Below are positions 1 to 6,610 of a DNA stretch of 14,049 nt, one piece after another. This DNA is from Litorimonas sp964565335 (lineage in GTDB: Bacteria; Pseudomonadota; Alphaproteobacteria; Caulobacterales; Maricaulaceae). The notes under the pieces are model-generated. The model was not told the DNA's origin, did no database searches, and was given only the letters and a program-made list of their open reading frames with translations. How positions within the stretch are numbered: position 1 is the stretch's first letter; each line of letters opens with the position of its first letter. The position numbers and the translations under genes were made by a program. The DNA is taken from assembly GCA_964565335.1 (NCBI GenBank), contig CAZMEN010000070.1, positions 1 through 14,049 on the forward strand, read 5' to 3'.

Positions 1-121
1 ACAAATTCCCGTCTCTTTCAAAGACGGCGTCGTCTATCCGCGCATTATTAAGTGCCCCCCCCCCCCATTAAAACCCTGCCCTATTAAAATTAGCTTCCTC
101 AGCCGCGAATCCACAGGGCCA
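1..121 (+). other. Window edge; possible 3' tail of a plus-strand gene running into a poly-C tract
   Basis: In the frame starting at base 2, the plus strand reads without a stop from the edge to 148. Its first 17 residues (QIPVSFKDGVVYPRIIK) look protein-like. It then runs into 12 consecutive C (55-66). Where this frame ends depends on the length of that tract: one C more gives a stop at 85-87 in the present numbering, one C fewer gives a stop just after the tract. This could be the end of a neighbouring gene converging on the 438-residue gene, but so short a tail cannot be identified. A small hairpin, AGACG-GCGT-CGTCT, lies at 22-35. No terminator is evident. Confidence 0.2.
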
Positions 122-1438
122 TCACTTTCGATTTTTTACATCGAATAATTGCTTATAATGAAACACGGCTCCCTCTTCCGGGCAATCATTGCGTATATTG
201 AGATCACAAAGCTGTTCGCGTATAATAGGGACGAGGCGGACTTCGCCTTCCCGAAATGTAAAACCCTCAATCCTATCATGAAAAGCCTGACCGTCGACGT
301 CTAAACAGCTTTGATCAGCAAGGCCTGTACAGGGAATTTTTTCGGGACCAATTTTGAGGATCATGGCGCGCCGTTCACCTTTTTCTCCGGGCAAGTTCCA
401 ATTCCAATACGCCGCACCGTTGAGGAGACAGCCCGTTTCATCGTCCCCGGAGAGTTGTCCGCCCGCCGCAATACACTGATCAGCGAACGCCTTCATTGTT
501 TTGGTAGAGGAGGATGTTTTGACAGACGGACTCTTTTCGCTGAAAATAATTGAGGCCACGACAAGGACAAGTCCGAACGCCCATAACATCGCCTTCCGAT
601 TGCGAAGAAGTAACCTCAACACTGTGATGAGGCCTTTTAAAAGCCTCATGATAGCGGAGCTTTTAGGCCTGACTTTAAACGCAATGCGTTCAAACCTGTT
701 CTCTTCGGGTATATCGGCAAAGTCAGGTGCAGTTTTGCCAAATGCCGATTCAAATTCCAGAAACGCATTACGGAAAAACAGGTTAGGCGGCGTGCCTTCG
801 GGTGTTGACCGCACAGTCTCAAAAACAACTTGCCCCCCGATCTCTCCTTCGCGGTAATGCCAGTAAGGGTGCAGGGTCAGAGGCGTCGCCTCTGTTTGCA
901 GGGCCTCCCATGCCGTAAAATTATGGACAACATCCTCACCCGCCTCTTCGCCGTCCATTAAGATGCGGGTGGCGGATATCTCCGACACAATCTGACGGGC
1001 TTGCTCATCATTGACAGGGTCGCCCTGTTCATGATCAGCCTTAAACCGTAGACGTAATAATTTTCCTTGCTCAGCCGTCACGGCAAAATCGCAACTCTCA
1101 TCATTACTGTAAACACATAAAACCCGCGTTGAGAAGGCGTGGCTGAGCGCCAAAGCGTCTTCTAGAATTTCATCATGGATAAGGGTGTCTTTAAGCCGTT
1201 TTTTATGCCGGGCCTGTAACGCTTTGAGAGATAAAAAATCAGGCTTAAAAGGAATGTTGCAAATACGGTGATAATCACTTCCAAACCCGTCTCGTTCAAA
1301 ATTATCAACGGCCCCATCTGTCAGAAAATATAATCTGGTTTGAGTATCAAGAAAAAGATTATATCCGCCAACGGCATATTTATCGAGGGCGTCGATATCC
1401 GGTTTATCGCGAAGAACAGTGATGCGAAGCTCAAGCAT
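122..1438 (-). CDS. Unrecognised single-pass membrane protein with six paired cysteines in its C-terminal domain (438 aa)
   Basis: I do not recognise this family. The protein has a soluble N-terminal part of about 280 residues with no signal peptide. A basic stretch (around 262-283, ending RLLLRNRKA) is followed by one hydrophobic segment at about 284-300 (MLWAFGLVLVVASIIF). A C-terminal domain of about 138 residues follows. The positive charges before the segment predict the N-terminus inside and the C-terminal domain outside the cytoplasm. That domain has six cysteines (322, 337, 370, 378, 411, 419). The last four form two C-x7-C pairs, which would suit disulfides in the periplasm. The start is ATG at 1436-1438; AGGGG lies about 12 bases upstream, so the ribosome site is mediocre. 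It is the last gene of the minus-strand group, and a terminator separates it from the receptor gene upstream, so it probably has its own promoter. Confidence 0.75.
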   Translation of the reverse strand: MLELRITVLRDKPDIDALDKYAVGGYNLFLDTQTRLYFLTDGAVDNFERDGFGSDYHRICNIPFKPDFLSLKALQARHKKRLKDTLIHDEILEDALALSHAFSTRVLCVYSNDESCDFAVTAEQGKLLRLRFKADHEQGDPVNDEQARQIVSEISATRILMDGEEAGEDVVHNFTAWEALQTEATPLTLHPYWHYREGEIGGQVVFETVRSTPEGTPPNLFFRNAFLEFESAFGKTAPDFADIPEENRFERIAFKVRPKSSAIMRLLKGLITVLRLLLRNRKAMLWAFGLVLVVASIIFSEKSPSVKTSSSTKTMKAFADQCIAAGGQLSGDDETGCLLNGAAYWNWNLPGEKGERRAMILKIGPEKIPCTGLADQSCLDVDGQAFHDRIEGFTFREGEVRLVPIIREQLCDLNIRNDCPEEGAVFHYKQLFDVKNRK

Positions 1439-1520
1439 AGGCGAATTTAACCCCTGCTAAGAACGACAACAAGGGCTTAGTCTTTATCCTTGAACTGATA
1501 CCCGACTTCAAACTGTGTTT

Positions 1521-1544
1521 AGCGAACCGGAATCGAACCGCTGA
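1521..1544 (-). other. tRNA T-arm-like fragment, not a complete tRNA
   Basis: On the minus strand this reads as a T-arm: AGCGG, the loop TTCGATT, then CCGGT, with four of five stem pairs possible. It resembles the 3' part of a bacterial tRNA. No acceptor, D or anticodon arm precedes it, because a terminator and the receptor gene occupy that space, and no CCA follows in register. It may be a decayed tRNA end, an old attachment site left by an integrating element, or chance. Confidence 0.25.
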
Positions 1545-1547
1545 CAT

Positions 1548-1572
1548 AAAAAAGCCCGCCTAAGCGGGCTTT
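1548..1572 (-). terminator. Rho-independent terminator of the TonB-dependent receptor gene
   Basis: A perfect 9-bp stem (AAAGCCCGC, 1551-1559, with GCGGGCTTT, 1564-1572) closes a 4-base loop. On the minus strand it is followed by a run of six T. It lies about 25 bases past the receptor stop codon. In the plus direction the tail is only TTTCC, so it should work mainly on the minus strand. Confidence 0.85.
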
Positions 1573-1595
1573 CCTAACATCATTTAGAGATAAGC

Positions 1596-3719
1596 CTAGA
1601 ACCGCGTTCCGATAGAGAAGCGCAGATTGCGTCCCTGTAAGGGCACAACATCTTTGAGGAAAGACGCATGTTGGCGCGCTTCCACATCAAAGGCATTCAT
1701 CAACGCAACACTGACACGCACAGGCTTATCATTCACGACGGGCTTCCACGTCACAAACAAATTAGTGAGAGCATAGTCCTCAGTCGGAAGTTCAAACTCA
1801 CTAATCTTGTTTTGCTCTGCCGCATAATCAAGTTCCGCCCGTAATTTGAACAAGTCCGACTCGGCTTCAATGCCGCCCAATACAGAGAGCGGAGGAATGC
1901 GCGGCAGATTACCGCTATCAGTTTTCGCCCGCACATATTCGACCAAACCATCGACCTTCACATCAAACGGGCCCATCGTTGCAACATCAAACCCGCCTTG
2001 CACTTCGAAACCTTGGAAGGTTGCGTCATCTGCTTGGTATTGAAACACGTCCAAACCATCTTCTTCTTCGCCGGTCGCCAGCTCAAAGATGTAGTCACTA
2101 TAATCTGTATAGAACACATTTAAGGTCAAGAAGTGGCCATCTTCTCGATGGCGAATAGCGGCTTCCACGCCTGTCGCTGTTTCCAAACCTAATGTAGCGT
2201 CGCCGAGCTCAAACTGTTCTGTGGCCAAATGCGGACCGTTGGAGAAAAGCTCTTCCGTCGTCGGGGCCCGCTCCGTGCGGAAAACCGTACCGCCAATACG
2301 CAGCGCGTCATTGACGTGGACATCACCGCCCGCAGAGAGGCTGAGGCCATCAAAGCTAAGCGTATCGCCTGTTACGGAATTTTCCTGATCCGTGCGTTCA
2401 AATCTTGCCGCGCCTTCGAGGTGCAAGCCGCCAAGGGTCGCTTCTTGGAATGTATAAAGACCATATTGGTTTGTTTCTGTCGGCGGGACGAAAGCTTCCT
2501 CGCCCACAGCGGAAAACTCGCGATCGCGAATCTGAAGCCCATAAGCGGCGCGCCAGCCATCGCGTTCTCTTTGAATGGCTTCGGCGCGGATTTCATAGCC
2601 TTCATTCGTAAAAACAGTGCCGACTTCGCCGGGGCCTTCAAATTCAGTATGTTCATAATCCGCATAACCCGCAAAGAGTTGAAGCGTTTCAAAGAAGCCG
2701 TCGACATTGAGACGTCCGTTCACATCAATACGGGTTTGCTCCAAACCGATTGTGACATTTTCTTCTTCCTCTTCTTCATGATCATGATCCTCGTCTTCAT
2801 CATCATGGTCTTCATCGTCGTGGCCTTCTTCTTCATGGTGATGATGGCCGCCTGGAATTCCGTAATCCGATTCAAAGCGGTGCACCGCCACGCCAATAAA
2901 GCCGCGCTCTCCGACATAGGATAGGCCGCCCGTTAAGGATTTGGTTTCAGTTGCTGAGTTTTCGAGAGTGCCGAAGGCTTCTTCTTCGTCTTCGTCATGC
3001 TCATCTTCGTCGTGATCATCATCCTCATGTTCTTCTTCCTCGGCCTCTTCTGCGGCGCGGAAAGCAGCGCTTTCTGCAAATCCGGGAATATCGTAATCAT
3101 CCGTTTTCTTATAAGTGCCGTCCAAGTGGAGAACAAAATTACCCAAGGCTTGATCCGTAGACACCGCAATCTCCCGGCCGTCATCAACGGTTGACCCGCC
3201 AAAACGCAAGGACGCATCAAATCCGCCCTCAGGCAGGCTGTCGGGAATACGGCCGTCAATGACATTGACCACACCGCCTGCGCCGGAAGACCCGTAACGC
3301 AAAAGAGCCGCACCGCGCAAAACTTCAATCCGCTCTGCTTGGGCTGGTTCCGCCGCGACGGCATGGTCAGGGGAGGCAGAGGCGGCGTCAATCGAGCCGA
3401 CACCATTGGTCAGCACGCGCACACGGTCGCCGCCTTGGCCGCGCAGAATTGGGCGAGACGCCCCTGCGCCGAAAAATGTCGAGGATACGCCAGGTTCTGA
3501 TTTCAGGGTTTCGCCGATTGTACTCGCGAGGCGGTCAGCGAGTTCATCCCCGCTTAAGACCGAGACGCCGGTAATAGCTTCGTCGACAGAGCGGTTAAGG
3601 GGGGACCCTGTTACGATAATCTCATCGATTTCGGAATCAAGGTTTTGCGCCAAGGCAGGCGCGGAGAGGGAGAGACTAGCCGTAAGGGCTGTGCAGTATA
3701 ATAAAGAGGTACGCGTCAT
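1596..3719 (-). CDS. TonB-dependent outer-membrane receptor, ZnuD-like, with two His/Asp/Glu-rich loops; probable zinc or other divalent-metal importer
   Basis: The call starts at ATG 3717-3719 (707 aa), because residues 1-24 then form a classical signal peptide ending ALA-Q. An in-frame ATG at 3758 would add 13 residues. A TonB box (DEIIVTG, about 32-38) is followed by a plug domain (about 40-160, with ILRGQGGDRVRVL and RIEVLRGAALLRYGSSGAGG). A long beta-barrel ends in a C-terminal phenylalanine. Two barrel insertions stand out: residues 224-247 are almost all E/D with three histidines, and 292-320 have eight histidines among acidic residues, beginning HHHH. Similar metal-binding loops are known in ZnuD, the zinc receptor of Neisseria, so the metal cargo is inferred by analogy. 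The small HEHDG-protein gene lies just upstream on the same strand. No convincing Zur box was found. Nickel, copper or a metal complex remain possible cargoes. Confidence 0.88.
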   Translation of the reverse strand: MTRTSLLYCTALTASLSLSAPALAQNLDSEIDEIIVTGSPLNRSVDEAITGVSVLSGDELADRLASTIGETLKSEPGVSSTFFGAGASRPILRGQGGDRVRVLTNGVGSIDAASASPDHAVAAEPAQAERIEVLRGAALLRYGSSGAGGVVNVIDGRIPDSLPEGGFDASLRFGGSTVDDGREIAVSTDQALGNFVLHLDGTYKKTDDYDIPGFAESAAFRAAEEAEEEEHEDDDHDEDEHDEDEEEAFGTLENSATETKSLTGGLSYVGERGFIGVAVHRFESDYGIPGGHHHHEEEGHDDEDHDDEDEDHDHEEEEEENVTIGLEQTRIDVNGRLNVDGFFETLQLFAGYADYEHTEFEGPGEVGTVFTNEGYEIRAEAIQRERDGWRAAYGLQIRDREFSAVGEEAFVPPTETNQYGLYTFQEATLGGLHLEGAARFERTDQENSVTGDTLSFDGLSLSAGGDVHVNDALRIGGTVFRTERAPTTEELFSNGPHLATEQFELGDATLGLETATGVEAAIRHREDGHFLTLNVFYTDYSDYIFELATGEEEDGLDVFQYQADDATFQGFEVQGGFDVATMGPFDVKVDGLVEYVRAKTDSGNLPRIPPLSVLGGIEAESDLFKLRAELDYAAEQNKISEFELPTEDYALTNLFVTWKPVVNDKPVRVSVALMNAFDVEARQHASFLKDVVPLQGRNLRFSIGTRF

Positions 3720-3807
3720 GATGTAGACTTTCAATCTATAAACAAAAGGCTCCTTCATGCGTCAGGGAACGTACCCAGAGCAGGAGCGATGAGAGGGGAA
3801 GGTTTGT

Positions 3808-4143
3808 TTACAAAGTGAAAGGCGGCGCACGCGGCGGCGGAGCCCGCCCTTGCGGCGTGATATATAAGGCCGATGAAAAAACGGCGTCATAATGGGCCGG
3901 TTTTGGAGCTTGCGAAAACTCAGACACCGGCAAAACAGGCAGAAGAGCCATATCCTCTTCGGCAAGAACCGTGACCGCACAAGCAATGCCGTCATGTTCA
4001 TGCGGGCCGTCGCCATAGCTGGCGGCATGCGCCATAGAAAAGGATTGCGCCCAAAGGAACCAAATTGCCAAAAGAGCCATAGCGGCCCGTCTGACATAAG
4101 CCCGCTTCACAGGCGCAGACAGATATGTTCGGTTGGAATTCAC
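3808..4143 (-). CDS. Small exported protein (111 aa) with a HEHDG motif, DUF2946-like; partner of the metal receptor
   Basis: The N-terminus has a basic region (to about residue 19) and a hydrophobic stretch (AMALLAIWFLWAQSFSMA) ending AHA-A near residues 38-41, consistent with export. The mature part carries HEHDG (about 48-52), one cysteine two residues later, and a proline-rich end (GRAPPPRAPPFTL). Short exported proteins with a His motif and a C-terminal R-x-PP tail often sit beside copper or zinc transport genes and resemble DUF2946; that assignment is tentative. It ends 88 bases before the chosen start of the receptor gene on the same strand, so the two are probably cotranscribed. The 134 bp between it and rph (4144-4277) show no clear terminator or operator. 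Confidence 0.7.
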   Translation of the reverse strand: MNSNRTYLSAPVKRAYVRRAAMALLAIWFLWAQSFSMAHAASYGDGPHEHDGIACAVTVLAEEDMALLPVLPVSEFSQAPKPAHYDAVFSSALYITPQGRAPPPRAPPFTL

Positions 4144-4277
4144 TTTATGCCATTACAATACAAGACATCACATCAGCAAGAGAGTATTTAATGACGAATA
4201 TGTTATCTTCTTGAAGTGTTATGGCTCAGGCCGAATTTGGCGTTGCACCGCAATCATGCAAAAGACTTAAGACGCAT

Positions 4278-4994
4278 TTAACCCTTAAGCGCCGCCGCTT
4301 GTGCCTTGCACAATTCCTCAATGCCTTTCGCCGCCAGGCGCGTCAGCTCTGCCATTTCGGACGCCTTGAATGGGACATCCTCGGCGCTCGCTTGGACTTC
4401 GATAATGCCGCCGTCTTCGGTCAGGACAAAGTTCGCATCCGCCTGCGCGGCGCTGTCTTCGACATATTCCAAATCAAGGCGACAGGTGCCGTCAACAATA
4501 CCGCAAGACACAGCCGCCATTTTATCGGTCACAGGGTTCTCAGCAATTAGCCCCTTCTCCACCAAACCTGCACAAGCCTGAGACAAAGCAACCCACGCGC
4601 CCGTGATAGACGCTGTGCGCGTGCCGCCATCAGCCTGCATGACGTCACAATCAATTATGATTTGGCGCTCACCCAGTTTTTTCAAATCAATCGCCGCGCG
4701 CAAAGACCGTCCGATGAGGCGCTGAATTTCAACCGTGCGTCCGCCTTGTTTACCCCGCGCAGCTTCGCGGTTATTTCGGGAATGTGTGGCACGGGGCAAC
4801 ATGCCATATTCCGCCGTCACCCAGCCTTTGCCTGAGCCCTTCATCCAGCGCGGCACATTTTCATCAACAGACGCTGTACATAAAACATGGGTCTCGCCCA
4901 TCTTGGCCAGACAAGACCCTTCCGCATAACGGGACACACCTGCCTCTAGGGACATAGGGCGTAATTCATCAAGGGCACGGTTTTGAGGGCGCAT
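4278..4994 (-). CDS. rph: Ribonuclease PH
   Basis: RNase PH is a phosphate-dependent 3'-5' exoribonuclease that trims the 3' ends of tRNA precursors, releasing nucleoside diphosphates. At 238 residues the protein is the usual full length. Family signatures are clear: MRPxNRxxDELRP at the start, GSCLAKMGETHVLCTASV, the substrate-binding segment around GKQGGRTVEIQRLIGRSLR, and the phosphorolytic core IDCDVMQADGGTRTASITGA. The start is well supported: GGAG lies at 5001-5004 with a 6-base spacer. In alphaproteobacteria rph usually diverges from hrcA-grpE and is often followed by rdgB and hemW. Here the divergent neighbour is an amidohydrolase and the next gene on the strand is the metal-uptake pair, so the neighbourhood is rearranged. 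Confidence 0.97.
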   Translation of the reverse strand: MRPQNRALDELRPMSLEAGVSRYAEGSCLAKMGETHVLCTASVDENVPRWMKGSGKGWVTAEYGMLPRATHSRNNREAARGKQGGRTVEIQRLIGRSLRAAIDLKKLGERQIIIDCDVMQADGGTRTASITGAWVALSQACAGLVEKGLIAENPVTDKMAAVSCGIVDGTCRLDLEYVEDSAAQADANFVLTEDGGIIEVQASAEDVPFKASEMAELTRLAAKGIEELCKAQAAALKG

Positions 4995-5104
4995 GGAAGA
5001 CTCCGGTAGAAAATTATCAACGAGGGTTGAGTTTTATCTGCCTTAGACGGCAGCGCTCTTTTGAGCAATGGCAAAGGGGTAATGAATGAGGCGCAGGGGA
5101 AATA

Positions 5105-5127
5105 CGGGTCTATTGCCTAATAACCCG
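5105..5127. repeat. Hairpin in the divergent rph/amidohydrolase intergenic region
   Basis: CGGGT-c-TATT-gcct-AATA-ACCCG forms a 9-bp stem with one bulged C and a 4-base loop. It sits in the 253-bp gap (4995-5247) between divergent genes, about 110 bases upstream of rph and 120 upstream of the amidohydrolase gene. There is no T tail, so it is not a standard terminator. It may be an operator-like site or a structure in one leader RNA. No confident promoter was identified in this gap. Confidence 0.35.
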
Positions 5128-5247
5128 ATTGATTACGGAGACACTCTTATTAATCGCAAGGCTTCAATTTATGGTTTTCATAAAAAGTGATGGCGATAAT
5201 TTACGTTAACACTTGAAATGCCCACATAATTGCGCCTTAAAAGCGAC

Positions 5248-6610
5248 ATGCAAAATAAAAAACTTCTTTCGACCCTGCTTATGGCTGGCACAGCGCTTTT
5301 AGTGGCTTGCGGTGATAAGGATAAAACATCAGACTCGAAGTCAGCGGAAGTACCGGTGGCTTTTCTTTCTACTTATGAACCCATGCCGTCCGAGACGACC
5401 TTTATTTCCGGCGCGAGCCTGATTGACGGTGTCGGCGACACCATCACCACAGGTAATGTCGTTATTACGGATGGCCGCATCACTGCCATGGGCGCGGATG
5501 TAACGGCCCCTGACGGCGCAAAGACCATTAGCGGCGAAGGCCGTTTCGTTACGCCGGGCATTATTGATATCCACTCTCACCTTGGCAATTACGCCTCCCC
5601 TGATGNNNNNNNNNNAAGTCACCAGCCCTATCACATCCGAGGTCGACGCCGAACATGGCGTCTGGCCACAAGACCCGGGCTTTGATGAAGCACTGCAAGG
5701 CGGGATTACGACACTCCACATTTTGCCGGGTTCTGCCAATTTGTTTGGCGGTCGCGGCGTAACCCTGCGCAATGTGCCTTCTCGCACGGTTCAAGGCATG
5801 AAATTCCCTGATGCGCCTGATACGCTGAAAATGGCCTGCGGTGAAAACCCGAAACGGGTTTACGGCAATAAGGGCGGCCCCGGCTCTCGCATGGGTAATG
5901 TAGCGGGTTACCGAAAAAATTGGATTAAAGCCGCGGAGTACAAAAAGAAACGCGACAAAGGCGGCGATAGTTTTAGCCGTAATCTGCAAATGGAAACATT
6001 AGCCGATGTGCTGGACGGTAAAATTCTTGTCAATATGCATTGCTATCGCGCCGATGAAATGGTGCAGATTTTGGATATCGCCAAAGAATTCAATTACAAG
6101 GTCACGACATTCCATCATGCTGTCGAGTCTTATAAGATTGCTGACATCTTGGCCGAGAATGATGTCTGTTCCGCCATGTGGGCAGACTGGTACGGATTTA
6201 AAATGGAATCCTATGACGGCATTCGCGAAAATGTGCCTTTCGTCCATGCAGCGGGCGCTTGCGCGATGATCCATTCTGATGATCAGGATAACATCCAACG
6301 CTTGAACCAAGAAGTCGCTAAGACATGGGCTGACGGCAATCGCGCGGGACTAGACATTTCCAAAGCAACCGCGTGGAAGTGGCTCTCTACCAATCCCGCC
6401 AAAGCGCTCGGTATCTTGGAAGAGACAGGCACTTTAGAAGTCGGCAAACGCGCCGATATCGTGATTTGGTCTGGCGATCCGTTCTCGACCTATAGCCGCC
6501 CTGATACGGTTATGATTGACGGCGCTATCGCCTTTGACCGTACGACAGGATTAAAACCGAAGAGCGATTTCCGCCTCGGCCAAGGTAAAGCACCGGGAGA
6601 TGACTCATGA
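5248..6610 (+). CDS. Lipoprotein amidohydrolase with intact metal-binding residues, interrupted by an assembly gap
   Basis: The protein starts MQNKKLLSTL with a lipobox (LLVA-C21); glycine after the cysteine does not argue for inner-membrane retention, so an outer-membrane lipoprotein is likely. ATG 5248 fits this signal; an in-frame TTG at 5230 would only lengthen it. The amidohydrolase fold is shown by TPGIIDIHSH (H109 and H111, first metal ligands), NMHCYRADEM and TTFHHAVESY (later histidines), IHSDD (probable catalytic Asp), and the C-terminal composite sheet (LEVGKRADIVIWSGDP). It resembles the imidazolonepropionase/dipeptidase-like branch, but the substrate is unknown. Ten N at 5606-5615 break the reading frame; joining the two frames restores one gene of 119 plus 330 residues and the missing piece. 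Relatives as I recall them have about ten more residues there. The stop overlaps the next start as ATGA. Confidence 0.85.
5606..5615. other. Assembly gap (10 N) inside the first amidohydrolase gene
   Basis: Ten N interrupt the coding sequence just after the HxH motif. Upstream coding is in frame 1 and downstream in frame 2, so ten bases cannot be the true length if the gene is intact: a multiple of three is required. The apparent frameshift is therefore probably an artefact. Confidence 0.95.

Noticed and set aside
2229..2924. A 231-codon open frame on the plus strand inside the receptor gene.
   Set aside because: It is a shadow of the receptor. Its hydrophobic repeats are the complement of the His/acidic tracts, and there is no ribosome site.
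2755..3055. Tandem repeats suggesting a CRISPR or minisatellite.
   Set aside because: The repeats are coding triplets for E, D and H in the receptor, with no regular repeat-spacer structure.
4144..4277. A Zur or Fur box upstream of the small metal-related gene.
   Set aside because: The region is AT-rich with GTTAT and CATAA pieces, but no arms form a convincing palindrome of the expected type.
5561..5989. Open minus-strand frames across the amidohydrolase gene and the N run.
   Set aside because: They cross the gap only because N is read as any residue, and they oppose a clear amidohydrolase.
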